Positions 23,822-35,110 of a stretch of DNA of 64,000 nt are shown here, in pieces. Made by a program: the position numbers and the translations under genes. Position 1 is the first letter of the stretch. Each line of letters opens with the position of its first letter. The stretch comes from Deroplatys truncata (lineage: Eukaryota > Arthropoda > Insecta > Mantodea > Mantidae): positions 195,608,565 to 195,672,564 of the forward strand of contig CM060988.1 of the NCBI GenBank assembly GCA_030765065.1, written 5' to 3'. The notes under the pieces are model-generated. The model made no database searches, was not told the origin of the DNA, and saw only the letters and a list, made by a program, of their open reading frames with translations.

Positions 23822-24655
23822 ATCTGATGTGTTACACTCACATGACTTTCTCTACTCTTGTACAATCTAATTTTACAAACGCCTATTCTCCATATGCTTC
23901 ATGTTAATCGAGATATCGAGATGTTAATCTTATTGGTAATTTTCTTGTAGATGCAAGGGAAATAGGGTAGCTTTTAAGCGATAGTCTTTAACGCTGGTTG
24001 CTATGTGGCGCATTCCATTCTCTTTGCATTTCCAGGACATAAAAAAATGAATAACGAATTTGAGAAAAAGTATAAGTATTAGAACATTTAAGGGAATAAC
24101 AAGCAATATCTCGAAAACGGTTCACTCAACAAAAGAAATGTATATGACATAAGTTGTGTATTTTAATGCGATCTACATTTTTCGTGTAGTAAAATTTTGT
24201 CTATCTCTTATGGTTTACCAGTTATGCAAAAGTTGTTCACAATGAAGAATACTTTTGGAGACATTCCCAGAAAATTCGAGATATACATTTCATTTCTCAT
24301 GACAATATCTTAAACATATGATATTTTAATCAAAATCGTTAGAGCCATTTTTGAGAAAATTAAAATTTTTGAAAAATGTTCCATGTAAAGGGTATTCTGG
24401 GATGGGGGGATTTTCTTGAAAACCTTCGTGTTGCATCTCTGGAAGATACTGAACCTAAATACCAAGTTTGGTGTTTATCCGACTGTTCGTTTCTGAGTTA
24501 TGCTGTTCACAGACACACACACGGACATGTTTCCAAAAATGCTTTTTTTGGGTTCAGGGGTCTCAAAACATGTATTTCCGGTGAAATCTCGGTATCGGAA
24601 TTTTTGGGTGGAATACAATACTTCCCCTACTTACTATACGTAGTAGAGAAAGTAA
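23822..24655 (+). mobile_element. X-family element, full-length short subfamily
   Basis: It starts ATCTGATGTGTTACACTCACATG after an A-run and ends TACGTAGTAGAGAAAGTAAAAA. This is one of the best-preserved copies. The end hairpin TACTA-TACG-TAGTA is intact, 10 nt from the terminal GTAA. Confidence 0.88.
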
Positions 24656-24699
24656 AAACTATATAAGGCTTGCTCAGAGAAGAGGGGATTCATTTAGTT

Positions 24700-24963
24700 G
24701 TCCTCCGTGGACTAGCCTCTAGTTCCCTAGGTCGCAGGTTCAAACCTGGCGGAGGGCAATGGATTTTTTTGGGCGTAAAAATCCTTAGCATGGCTTCCTT
24801 CAGAACAGAAGTAAAGCCGGTGGTCCCGTGTTGTAGATTTACAGCACGTAAAAGAACCTCAAGCCTGATAAGATGTCTCTGAGCAAAATTTCCGGTCTTT
24901 CATGCCCAATATAGAATGGGATGCTAAGTTCATAGTAGTTAAAACTCAATTTAACTCAATTTT
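24700..24963 (+). mobile_element. tRNA-derived SINE (family A), copy 5, A-box deleted
   Basis: The copy runs GTCCTCCGTGG straight into ACTAGCCTCTAG, losing about 20 bp including the A-box, so it could not be a source copy. A near-perfect TSD (GGGGATTCATT) is at 24684-24694 and 24964-24974. Confidence 0.85.
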
Positions 24964-24975
24964 GGGGATTCATTC

Positions 24976-26114
24976 ATAGTATCTCTTTACAGCATTACAC
25001 ATGTTCTCATAACTTGCAAATGGGATTGCAGCTAGGAAGTATTGTTATCAATATTCCAGACATGCATTGGGGGTGAAAATATTCTGAAATTACATAAACA
25101 AATGTGAAAATCATTATTTATTGATTCAGTTGTTATTTTGAAGAAACATCGAGATTTTCAGAATGAATTACAAATTTCTCAGAATTCATAACTTATTCAT
25201 ATTACCTTCCCGTACCATAGCTCCCATAGCTCAGGCATTACAAATTAAACAATGCAGCATGAGAAACGACGGAAAAATAACAGGATCCCAGTGAGAGAGA
25301 TACATCGAAGAGAAAAGTTGACGCATTGAGATCATCAACCTTGGTGAGTATCATAAATTTGAAAGATGCCACCAGAAACAGCTGCTAAGCAAAATATGTT
25401 AAATAAAAAATCAGCAATCAACAGAGTCGTAGTTGCATGAGCAAAAACACGCACAGTATAAATCCTGTTATAATTTTTTATCTTTTAATTAAACCGTACA
25501 AGGTATTAAATGCAAATTTTACGGAATTATGTTGTTACAGACATGTTTGGTTATTTACAACCCATAACATTTATCTCTGCATTATCTGAGTTTTTCTGTA
25601 TCTGAGGTAGTCTCTGCCCCAATTAGCTTGGATAATTGCATGTCTACTGTAATTATGTTATTCCATATTAAAGTAAAACAATTGAATCATGTTTATTTGT
25701 ACATTCAACAACAAGAGTATATTTACTGCATATTTATAAACTTTTTGAGCAGAATACCAGTTTGAGTTTTCTGAACTTCAAAAAACCTATGTTAATGTTG
25801 GGAATGCAGGTGAATAGAGTCTTTGTTTATCCTCTTTGTCTTTTCCATTTATTGTGCATTTCTTTAAGATGATGTAATGAGATAATTAGGATGCCAAAAG
25901 AAAGTTCAAGTAAGATGTTGAGTCGGAGAGCTTGAAGGGCTTGCTTTATTCTGTCATCGAAAGTGTAGACACAGCAAGTAGCAATAATGTAAAGAAGAAA
26001 ATGGCAAACACTGGCAAAATACTGAGTCCTTCAAGGTTCTTATGCTGATGTGGACATTAACATTAATTTATTGTTTTAACACAACACTTGATGGGAAACA
26101 CAGTGAAGTAGGTA
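24976..26114. other. Unassigned AT-rich stretch
   Basis: No coding, RNA or repeat feature could be supported. Confidence 0.4.
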
Positions 26115-26159
26115 AAATATTAATAAAAATCTAGTGGCAACTCACTCTAACTTCACTTG

Positions 26160-26195
26160 AATGTGTTTCGAAGACAACTTGTCTTCATCATCACT
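26160..26195 (-). ncRNA. Hammerhead-like motif in inverted arm
   Basis: The minus strand reads GTGATGA, a GAAGACAA/TTGTCTTC stem, then GAAAC. It mirrors the copy at 27762 with the first C of CTGANGA changed to G, which should inactivate it. Confidence 0.45.
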
Positions 26196-26635
26196 AAGAG
26201 CCACTAACTAGTCTGTCAGCTCTGGTGTAGAGGTAGCCGTTGGGCTTCCTGACGTTAACGTCATTTTCAGCTTGATGTATTTAAAGATGAGATCCTTTTC
26301 CGGAGGGAAATTGAAATTCATTAGCTGGCTTTTGTTTTTGTGTATGAGGAGTTTTTCCCATATCGTCAATTCTATTGGATTTTGGATCGACTTGATTAAA
26401 TTTATTTATTATGGATGTTGTGGTTTGAATTCCAGAAATGATATGCAATGGCAGATTTTTCAGTTTCATTGTGTCTTATATTTCTAAAATGTTCTTTCAG
26501 TCTCACCCCTATGTTCCTTTTTGTTTTACCTATATATTTAAGTTTACAATCACTACAATTTATCTGGTTCTCATTGATACATTACTTTATGTATATCTTG
26601 CTCTGATAAAGTTATGTATCAATGAGAACCATTTT

Positions 26636-27229
26636 ACATTTACAGATGAATAATATTGCCAAATTGATGGACTAGTGATGGGAAATACATTGTCCCCATT
26701 TCTAGCCAATTTGTTCATAAGTTTTCTGGAGACCCACACAACAAATGCATTCCCATTTTTATTTAAACGATGGTTCAGATATGTTGACGACATCTTTGCA
26801 GTAGTTAACAAGAAACTTGCCGAAGATACCTTGAAGTTACTTAATTATATAGACAGCTCGGTAAAATTCAGAATGGAAATAGAATCAGACAACAAACTCC
26901 CTTTCTTGGATATAATAGTCATCAGAACTAATAATAAATTAGAATTTGGCATTTTTAGAAAACCTACTCACACGGATAATTACATAAAGAACAAAGGATA
27001 TAACACAAGACCACATAAACATGCTATTTTCAAGTTTGGTCTTCAGATTGGTAAACATACCCTGAAAGATGAGGAATATAAGAAAGAACTCCAAACCATC
27101 ATAGAGGTAGCCTACAAAAATGGCTTTGCAAAAGAATTAGTATGCAAGAAAATCCAAAAATTTAAAAACGATAAAGAAAAAAAGGAAATTACCACACTAC
27201 AAAAAATAACAGAAGACAATAGTTTTTAA
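26636..27229 (+). pseudogene. Penelope-like reverse transcriptase, 5'-truncated
   Basis: The clean 184-codon frame (ATG at 26675) lacks the N-terminal half of the RT. Homology begins just upstream with a YCQIDGLVM segment after an in-frame stop. It carries MGNTLSPFLANLF, then the catalytic YVDDIF (residues 36-41), LPFLDIIVIR and FRKPTHTDNYI, a combination specific to Penelope-like elements. The frame breaks after 27229, and the GIY-YIG domain continues in another frame from 27370. It is non-functional because the fingers/palm start is gone. Confidence 0.85.
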
Positions 27230-27369
27230 AAGTTCACATTTCATCCTTGGGCACATAAAATATTCCAAAAGATATTCAAGCAGTGGAACATCAAACTAGC
27301 ACCCATCAATAAACATAGTTTAAATAACATATAAAGGACAACACAAAAGATAAACTTCCTAGAACTAAA

Positions 27370-27549
27370 ATGCCAGGCATTTACCAGATAAATTGTAGTG
27401 ATTGTAAACTTAAATATATAGGTAAAACTAAAATGAACATAGGGGTGAGACTGAAAGAACATTTTAGAAATATAAGTCACAAAGAAACTGAAAAATCTGC
27501 CATCGCATATCTTTTCTGGAATTCAAACCACAACATCCATAATAAATAA
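27370..27549 (+). pseudogene. Penelope GIY-YIG endonuclease domain fragment
   Basis: The frame starting MPGIYQINCSDC continues with KYIGKTKMNIGVRLKEHF, the GIY-YIG core with the C-x2-C pair typical of Penelope-like elements. A frameshift separates it from the RT at 26675-27229. The catalytic Arg (VRLKEH) is visible. A mirror copy sits on the minus strand at about 26460-26560. Confidence 0.8.
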
Positions 27550-27761
27550 ATTTAATCAAGTCGATCCAAAATCCAATAGAATTGACGATATGGGACAAAC
27601 TCCTCATACAAAAAAAAAAACAAAAGCCAGCTAATGAATTTCAATTTCCCTCCGGAAAAGGATCTAATCTTTAAATACATCAAGCCGTAAATGACGTCAA
27701 CGTCAGGAAGCCCAACAGCGCCCTCTACACCGGAACCGACAAACTAGTTAGTGGCTCTTAG

Positions 27762-27797
27762 CTGAGGATGAAGACAAGTTGTCTTCGAAATGCGTAC
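27762..27797 (+). ncRNA. Hammerhead ribozyme-like motif at Penelope 3' end
   Basis: CTGAGGA matches the CTGANGA core. It is followed by an 8-bp stem GAAGACAA/TTGTCTTC and the GAAA box. TGCGTAC, where stem III would lie, is no longer a clean palindrome. Established knowledge: Penelope-like elements contain type I hammerhead motifs in their terminal repeats. Activity cannot be judged from sequence alone. Confidence 0.6.
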
Positions 27798-28059
27798 AAG
27801 GTAATTATCTTGAAAGAGTGAGGTTAGAGTGGGTTGCTACTAGATTTTTATTAATATTAATCTATTGGCCAATTTTAATTTTGTCCCATTACTTCATGTG
27901 ATGTTCAAAGGACAATTTCTGCTCATAAGTAATTTTTACAGACAGAAGGAATAAGCTAGAATTAGAAACTATTGTATTTCATAGTTTTTTCAGTTGAGGT
28001 TGTTTAATATGAAAGGTTAGGTTAGGAATAATTTCTAAAGGTGTTCATTTTTACAATTG

Positions 28060-28444
28060 AAATTTTGAATATGTGATGTTTTATTGCTATATGAATATGT
28101 ATATTCTTAGCAGGTATCGTCTTCATAGATGTATCAACTTTTTCAAACATCTTGGAACAATGAAAAAGTATATTCGTTGTCATTCCCATCATGCCTTCAT
28201 ATGACATTTCACTGTTACAAAAAACAACTGCAGGACCTTTACAAGCGCTTCCCAACTATTCATAACAAGTTGTTTTCTAAGCTATAAGAACATATTAAAA
28301 TTTGTATTGTGCATGTTTACCAAACCTGCTCTTTTTAGCTACTAAGCTTATCACATATTAACTCTCCATGTTCAAATTATTTACAACAATCAGCAGTTTT
28401 CATGTTCAGTCAACTTATGTCAAGTGCTAATATCCACCTTTTAA
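28060..28444 (-). other. Predicted 3' UTR of the RING-finger gene
   Basis: After the stop codon of exon 3 the minus strand has no long frame of note. A possible polyadenylation signal AATAAA lies at 28084-28079 (TTTATT on the plus strand). The 77-codon minus frame at 28255-28022 lies inside this interval without recognisable features. Confidence 0.45.
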
Positions 28445-28492
28445 TCACATTCTTGCAGGCTCACGGCATACTGGACACCACAGACTCCCTCC
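28445..28492 (-). CDS. RING-finger membrane protein, exon 3 (terminal)
   Basis: Sixteen codons in phase 0 encode GGSLWCPVCREPARM and a TGA stop. The preceding minus-strand sequence is an excellent acceptor: a long T-rich tract ending TTTTTTATAG. The CPVC supplies the last two zinc ligands of the RING that begins in exon 2 (35919-35772), whose donor (AAT|GTAAGTG) is also in phase 0. With exon 1 the coding length is exactly 348 bases. The predicted protein has 115 residues, and its RING sits at the extreme C terminus. Assembled by eye; the shortness of the exon is the main weakness, but phase, splice sites and zinc-ligand order all agree. Confidence 0.7.
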   Translation of the reverse strand, partial: GGSLWCPVCREPARM

Positions 28493-28499
28493 CTATAAA

Positions 28500-29700
28500 A
28501 AACAAAAAAAAATAACAACAAAGATTAACATCACCACGAAGAAGGGGTACAGATGTTATTTATCCTCTTACTAGGTGATTCTATGTGTACAAATAAATGA
28601 ATTATAATACTATTTTAATCTTTAAACTCAGAAAAAGTATTATGTGTTACTTAATATGTGTATTGACTTTCTCTACCCATTCTTCAACTATTATTATGAA
28701 AGCTTATTCTTAGCATGTCTAACGCTTAAGACAGTACAGGTTAAATGAGGTTCACTGTTGCCACATGTACTATATGTAAGCTTGCAATTTTGGCATGCCA
28801 CTGTGATCAGTCTACCAGTTTAATGTCATCTTGTGAATGATGCATCACCAAATAGTGAAATATTTGCACTGCTATTTAAGGCAAGACATTTAATTTTCAT
28901 GTCTCCTTTTTGTATTTTTGGTACTTCAAAATATGATTTTACAGGCATAAAAATATATATTATCATAGATATATGGAGAAATAAAAGATATAACATTATA
29001 GGCTATCTTTACTGTTTATGCTTGACAAAATCAGATTCAACATGGGTGGAAGGTTTTCAAACAGCAAAGAATGAACAATGCACCGCACTCAGCTTTGCTT
29101 TATTCCATTATATTGCACTAACCTAGCATGGTTTTGTTTCCCCCACACATTTTGCTTATGGCGTCCTTAGAGGTTCTTTCATTTGCTCCTTTTTTATCCC
29201 TATTCACTACTATTTTTGAACATTCGGTAACCTTAGCTGTTTCTATTACTGGCTCACTAACGCTAATTTTACTTGAATAATACTGGTCAACATTGATTCT
29301 GTCGTATAAAGGAAAATATGTGACTTTAATGGAAATCAGCGCTCTGATTTAAAAAATGAAGTCTGTTTTTGGCTATCACCGCTAGTTTTTATGATATGTG
29401 CATATATGTCTATGGTGCTAAATTCATTCAGCTTATACAGCTGACTGCTGTGTTTCATTATGTTATTCTAAATCTGTTGTTGATTTTCTTCCTAATCTGA
29501 TCACTTCCATCCTCCCTTATCACCCAGATGTTTATGTTTATATTCCCAGCACTTAGCAGATTTGTTCTGTGTGCCAGGTCTGTCTTCTTGTGAGGTATTT
29601 ATGTTTACATTTAGAGCTATCATAGATCTCAACTTCAGTTGAGCTGAAAGCTTATGTTAATATGCACATTCATCTTCTATATGTATATGCTAAAACAAAA
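28500..29700. other. Unassigned intronic sequence
   Basis: This is part of intron 2 of the RING gene. The 97-codon frame at 28833-29126 has no recognisable domain. A truncated X-like motif (TTGACTTTCTCTACCCATTC) appears at 28663. Confidence 0.35.
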
Positions 29701-30317
29701 GTTTGAGTATGACTTTTACATCAGGATTACGCAGGAGACAGTGTCCTCAGAAGTTTTGTTACATTTGTGGGTGTAATGTGTTTGATGGGAAGGTATGTAC
29801 AACAGACTCACAAACAAAGAAGCTATATTACTCATATTTCAAAGAGAAAGTTGGTGATCAGGATAAATCGCCTCATATTGCATGTAACCGTTGTGTTGAG
29901 GGATTACGTTATTGGTGTGAAGGAAAACAGAAGACAATGCCATTTGCTAAACCAACGATATGGAGAAAGCAGCAGAATCACCATGATGATTGTTACTTTC
30001 GCATGTGCAAAGTTGCTAGCTAAATTAAATATTCAAATCTGAACTCAGCTACACGGACTATTCCTCATGGACCCGAACTACCCATACCTATACCACCAGC
30101 AGATCTCAGTTTTAGTGAATCTGAAAGCAGCTTCATGACTTCTGACAATGAGTTTGTTTTCTGATCCAGAAGAATTTGACAATTCACCACAACACTTTAA
30201 TCAATTTGAGTTAAATGATTTAGTGAGGGAATTAGGCCTCACAAAACAAAAAAGTGAATTACTGGGCTCGAGACTACAAGAGAAGAATTTGTTATCACTT
30301 GGCGCTACTTTTCGTGG

Positions 30318-30520
30318 TATAGGAATAGCAAAATACAGCTCCACAAGTACTATGCAAAATATCAACTTGTGTTTTGTGTGGAATTCAGTTGAGAGCAAAT
30401 GCTGACGATGGGAACAAGCCGTCTCCCGAAACGCGTTCAAGTAAGATTATCATAGTGATGTAGTGTAACAACCCTCAACTCTCTATTTTAAATTAAAATA
30501 TAAAAGAGTGTAATCTTATT
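30318..30520 (+). mobile_element. Short Penelope-end insertion with hammerhead-like motif
   Basis: The sequence interrupts the coding order of the surrounding pseudogene. It carries CTGACGA (30402), a GGGA/TCCC stem, GAAA (30428-30431) and the palindrome ACGCGT followed by TC (30431-30438). This is the canonical layout of a minimal hammerhead as found in Penelope-like elements. Edges are approximate. Confidence 0.55.
30402..30438 (+). ncRNA. Hammerhead ribozyme-like motif with palindromic stem III
   Basis: All three signatures are present and undamaged: CTGACGA, GAAA and ACGCGT plus TC at the predicted cleavage position. Stem II is GGGA/TCCC with a 10-nt loop. Such a short palindromic stem III is expected to work better as a dimer. 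This is the best hammerhead candidate in the window. Confidence 0.55.
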
Positions 30521-31040
30521 CAACAGTTGAACAGGAAAGCATATGAGCCATGTAACTGGCATCGTTTATTGATTCTTCCAAGCAAAGTCTTAAGGCAGTA
30601 TTACTTCATAATGGCAAGAAGTTAGCTTCAATACCGCTTGCACATTCTATGAACATAAGAGAGTCTTATGAAACTCTGAAGTGTGTTCTTGAGAAAATTA
30701 AGTACCGCGACCCTGAGTGGCAAATATGTGGTCACTGGTCTGTTGCTAGGCAACAGGGAGAAAGCACAAAATTCCCTTGTTTTCTTTGCAAATGGGATAG
30801 CAGGGCGATGGACAAACACCGGGAAACTGACCAATGGCCTGAGAGGCAGCAACTGGAACCTGGATCAAAAAATGTTACTAATGTGCCTCTTGTTGATTAT
30901 CAAAAAATTCGACTACCTCCGTTACACATAAAACTTGGCATGATGAAACAATTCGTAAAAGCACTTGACAAAAGTTGCCCTTGTTTCCAGTACTTATGCA
31001 CAAAGTTTCCATCATTGTCACAGGCTAAAATCAGAGAGGG

Positions 31041-31342
31041 GGAAAATTAAATTAAATTGAGTTTTATTTATAGACACTCTATAACTGCTATGGTCCTTAG
31101 CATGCCATTCTATATTGGGCATAAAAGATCGGTAATTTTGCTCAGAGACCTCTTTATCAGGCTTGAGTTTCTTTTACGTGCCATAAATCTACGACACGGG
31201 ACCACCGCCTTTACTTCCGTTCTGAAGGAAGCCATGCTAAGGATTTTTACAGCCAAAAAAATCCATCGCCCACTGCCAGGTTTGAACCCGCGACCTTGGG
31301 AGCTAGAGGCTAGCATGGTAACCACTACACCACGGAGGACAA
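31041..31342 (-). mobile_element. tRNA-derived SINE (family A), copy 6, minus
   Basis: Full-length minus copy with head GTCCTCCGTGGTGTAGTGG and B-box GGTTCAAACC. It interrupts the pseudogene between KIREG and the following VFDGPHI-like codons. Degenerate TSD around CAGAGAG on both sides. Confidence 0.88.
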
Positions 31343-31759
31343 CACAGAGAGCGGGTATTTGATGGACCACATATAAGGAAATTGATGAAAGATGTTAATT
31401 TTACCAGCTCTACGAATGAAATTGAAAAAGATGCATAGAATGGATTCAGAGAGGTTGTTAACAAACTTCTGGGCAATGTGAAAGACCCTCAGTACAAAGA
31501 AATCGTAAGAAATATGCTGGAAAATTTCATTGCTCAGCTGTAATATGAGTTTAAAGCTTCATTTCCTCAAGTCGCATCTTGACTACTTCCCGTTGAATTT
31601 AGGAGCTGTTAGTGAAGAGCCAGGGAGATTGGGACGTACATATAATGGCTGGTTACTGCTGGTGTCTTGCACACAACGAACCTACCAGAGAACACTCGAG
31701 AAAATCATGTACACTGAAGTTCCATACGAAAAGAAAAAGGGGTACACAAAATAACTAAC

Positions 31760-32145
31760 ATACATTCTCAAATTCAGGTACACTTTAATGTTATTATTAT
31801 TCTTTATTTTCTTTAAAAGTTGTACAATTATGTTTTCATGAAACATTGTCATATTGTCAAAACAAGCTGTGCTATGGAATAACGGAATGCATTTTTTAAT
31901 TCTGTACACTGAAATTAGTAAAATACACATATTTTTAATGTACAGCAGAAAAACTGTTTTCATTTGTAATCTAATGTAACCTAACATCTTCATTATTATT
32001 TTGAAATTTCTTCTTAGTTTACCAGCATTTCGTCTCTTTCTAGCTTCTCCCTCCATAGCTATGAATATTTATGTAAAATAGCAAATCATTAACCTACATA
32101 ACATTTCCTTATATCTAATGTTACAGGCATGAAGCAGAACTTAAA
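31760..32145. other. Unassigned stretch
   Basis: The 124-codon minus frame at 32056-31682 is low-complexity (Lys/Asn/Ile-rich) and overlaps the pseudogene tail in antisense; not accepted as a gene. Confidence 0.35.
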
Positions 32146-32372
32146 ACCTGGTGGAGGGCGTGGATTGTTTTTCGGGTGTAAAAATCCTTAGCATGGCTTC
32201 CTTTAGAAGGGAAGTAAAGCCGGTGGCACTGTGTCATAGGTTTACAACACGTAAAAGAACCTCAAGCCGGATGGAAGCCTCTGAGCAAAATTTCCGGTCC
32301 TTCATGCCCAATATAGAATGGGACGCTAAGAAACACAGTAGTTAAGGAGCATCCATAAGTAAAACTCAATTT
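32146..32372 (+). mobile_element. tRNA-derived SINE (family A), copy 7, 5'-truncated
   Basis: It begins within the B-box (ACCTGGTGGAGGGCG) and continues through the shared body to GTAAAACTCAATTTA. The tRNA head is lost. Confidence 0.8.
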
Positions 32373-33355
32373 ATCTTAGAAGGCAGTTCATGCTTGGTGC
32401 CTTTTATCTGAATAGATGGATGAGTTTTGTTTGTGTTATACAATAAATGCAAGAAGGTGCATGATTTCAGTTTCTTTTAAAAACTGTCTCCAACCCTCCA
32501 ACATTTTTTCTTGCTTGGTCCCTGTTGTAAACCCAACAACAAAGAAGTTTCTTGCTGGCTAACTTTTTTACTGCACAGGTATAGAATTCTCTGAAAATAT
32601 TTAATTAAAAAAATTATAATGCTTATCTTATTTAAAGATAGAAAACTTAAACTTGGCAGGTATCAGCATTCTAGTCCACTCTAGCTGAGAAAAAAGTATT
32701 GTTGCATTCTATTTATTAGTTATTGGTGATAAGCACAGGAACAGCAAATATTGGACTTTTACTGAAAAACTCCTTTTCTTTATAAATTTGTGCCCACAGG
32801 AATCTATAAAGGCTCTAAAAATGATATAAAGTGATAGAGAAAGTGTTCTGTATAGGATAATGTATTGAAAGCTGAAAATTATAACAACTGAATATTTACA
32901 CCATGTTATTAGAAACTTGGTGACAGTGCAAGAGTAGAAAAGGGAGAAGCTAATGGCAACATGTATGCATTGGATGGAGACAAGGATATCCCATTTGTCT
33001 CTATACTGTCTTTTAAGGTTGAGACAAACTATACTTCATATTAATCAAGATAAACATTTGCAGAAACTGTCTTATTGCATTCTTCCTTGTAGCTACCAAG
33101 AGACCCAATCAACTATGGACCAGCTGTGCTGAGTTTTCCCACTGGGCATGTGTTTCCTGTCGCTACTGCAATCAAGGTCATGCTAATTGCGTTGACCGTG
33201 ATGTGTCGTAGTTCAGTGTGAGTCAGTGCAGTGCAGTTGCTACGAGCTATTTATTATTGTGACCTGTATTTAGTCACAATTATGGTGCAGCATATGTTTA
33301 CTACTGCACAGCATGTATTTATGTATGATTTGTATACGTTAACACAGTCAGCTGG
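32373..33355. other. Unassigned intronic sequence
   Basis: AT-rich. A 50-bp X-like segment (AATCAAGATAAACATTTGCAG) is seen at 33044-33064. No gene was found. Confidence 0.35.
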
Positions 33356-33359
33356 TCAA

Positions 33360-35110
33360 GTGCAATGATTTGCAGAACGATTCCTGGGTGTAAAGGTTCC
33401 AGGCGTACAACAATCTATAATCTGCATTATAAATTTCAACCCAAAGGTAGTGTTCCATCTAAGAAACTAACAGCCGCATAGGATTCTTACCAATGAAACA
33501 TTAAACGACATCAGTCATTGTTTGGAGGCTTCCCCCAAAAAGTCATTTAGGCATTGTAACATGCTCTTTAACCAGGTGATTGTGTACGTAGGCACACATT
33601 TTGTGAGTGAAGTTTCAGTAGTATACAAATGGCAAACTAGACCCATACTTAATATTCTTCTTGGATGAGGCCTGGTTCCACCTTCATGGATATGCATGTA
33701 CATAAAATAATCATTATCGGAGCTCTGACAAACCTAATATTGTTCACTAACTAAGCCTTCATGATGAAAAAATTTGTGTATGGTGTACCATGAGCGGATA
33801 ATGAATTATAGGTCCCATTTTTTTTGAGTCAGCAGTTAATGCCTCCACATTGTGAATACAATTCTGCTCCCATCTTTAGAGAACTAACATACAGAGGGTG
33901 TGCCTTTGCCCTTTACCAAAAAGACCAATTTGAGACAGTATTTTTATCACTTAAAATGATATCAGTCTAATTATATACTATTTAAAAAAATAACAGCCTG
34001 CCTAAACGCAATATGCATATGTTATAATATATAAAATATATATTACAGTCATTTTATTATGTTTATTTTATTACGTATATGTATAAAATGTTGTGTGAAT
34101 GTATTAAGTAGTTTAACAATGTAGGAGGTGTGAGAATAGAAGCAAACAGAATTACATAGCAGAAGCTGAAAGTTGCTAACAAAGGTAACCTTAAGACAAC
34201 AATAAATTATAAAGTTAAAAAGACTACTAATAGTCCTTGGAACAATACTAATGTAACATTTAAAACAGTTTATAAATAGTCACATGGATGTGGAAAGAAA
34301 AGCCAGGGTAAAAATAAAATATTCTATTGGAGTAGGCTTAGCCAATCAGAAACTAGAAATACAGAAATGTACAAATTCAAAAGGTTGACACTAGTAGATA
34401 GCGTACCCACGCAGTTAGGTTCGGTATGGATTCAGTAATTGTATGTGAGACATGATAATTCACTGCGGTGAGGATAATAAAAATGTTTACCAGTTAAAAG
34501 TGTAATTAAAAATAATCTCACAGCTCTATAGTAAGATACATCAGTGAAGTGTTATTTAACCGTGTGAAGGATTAATAAAAAAAAAAGTACAATACAAAAA
34601 TTATAATTTGTGTAAGCCTTGTTCTTTAGCCATACCAGCCCTAATAAGAGATACTTGTTCTAAAAAATACTACTGACGCAGCTAAGGCATAAATAATAAA
34701 TAAATAAACATTAAAGTAATTATTACACATAAAATAAACACACGACACTGCTGCAAAAGTTGGTTCCTAAACGTGGGGCAAAGACCACCGGAAAGTTTGT
34801 ACCTAAAATGTGGGGCGAACACTCCTAGAAACATAACTCCCGCAAATTGGCATCCATTACATATGTGGGGCAATAACTCCTTCAAGTTGAAAGTGTGTTT
34901 GAGGACAGAATTAGTAGATTAGTGCCCCCTTAGTCCCATGATCTAACCCTCTGCGACTTTTTTCTCTGGGGTAAATTAAAACAAAGTATACAAGACAAAC
35001 CCTCACACCCTGAAAATATCCATAAAAATTGTAAGCATTTTAGGTGAACTATGGCATGTGATGGGTACTTTCTTAATGAGGTGCCAAAAATATATGGACA
35101 ACAAGATGCC
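33360..35110 (+). pseudogene. Decayed Tc1/mariner-superfamily transposase, interrupted
   Basis: Plus-strand fragments align in order with the DDE transposases common in insects. A helix-turn-helix-like start comes first (CRTIPGCKGSRRTTIYNL near 33375). A catalytic FLDEAWFHLHGYA lies at about 33655, then KICVWCTMSG and IIGPIFFESAVNA near 33770-33830. After a gap come the C-terminal LTLCDFFLWGKLKQ segment near 34945 and a ENIHKN helix. The catalytic Asp/Asp spacing cannot be checked because about 1 kb (33905-34895) separates the halves. That spacer has no coding signal. There are many stops. Confidence 0.65.
33905..34895. mobile_element. Unidentified insertion between the transposase halves
   Basis: About 1 kb that breaks the transposase between its second and third catalytic regions. 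It has a right part with repeated GTGGGGCAA/GTGGGGCGA motifs (34770-34875). I see no TIR or TSD that I trust. Confidence 0.35.

Larger units (their letters stand above)
26117..27863 (+). mobile_element. Penelope-like element with fold-back (inverted) 5' arm
   Basis: The right part (26614-27863) reads RT, GIY-YIG endonuclease and 3' end on the plus strand. The left part (26117-26582) is an inverted copy of the right 3' end: GAAGACAACTTGTCTTC near 26170 and 27770 and the shared CCTCCGGAAAAGGATCT make this plain. At the junction an 18-bp perfect inverted repeat (26565-26582 and 26614-26631) is separated by 31 nt. Such inverted partial copies are known for Penelope elements. Both arms end with the complement pair AATATTAATAAAAATCTAG / CTAGATTTTTATTAATATT. 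Confidence 0.85.
29703..31760 (+). pseudogene. Decayed copy of a multicopy unnamed invertebrate protein gene
   Basis: Plus-strand fragments in several frames lie in a fixed order. First comes a Cys-rich N-terminal domain (FCYICG, CNRC, YWCEGKQK, CYFRMC) at 29709-30023. Then ELNDLVRELGLTKQKSELLG at about 30200, FIDSSKQSLKAVLLHNG at about 30570, and FPCFLCKWDSRAMDKH with LPPLHIKLGMMKQFVKALD up to 31040. After a SINE come NMSLKLHFLKSHLDYFP and the C-terminal tail. I recall this arrangement from a highly repeated, uncharacterised protein family in arthropod and hydra genomes but cannot name it. A Penelope end (about 30318-30520), a SINE (31041-31342), frameshifts and in-frame stops show it is dead. 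Confidence 0.6.

Noticed and set aside
31682..32056. 124-codon minus frame
   Set aside because: Low-complexity AT-rich translation overlapping the pseudogene tail in antisense.
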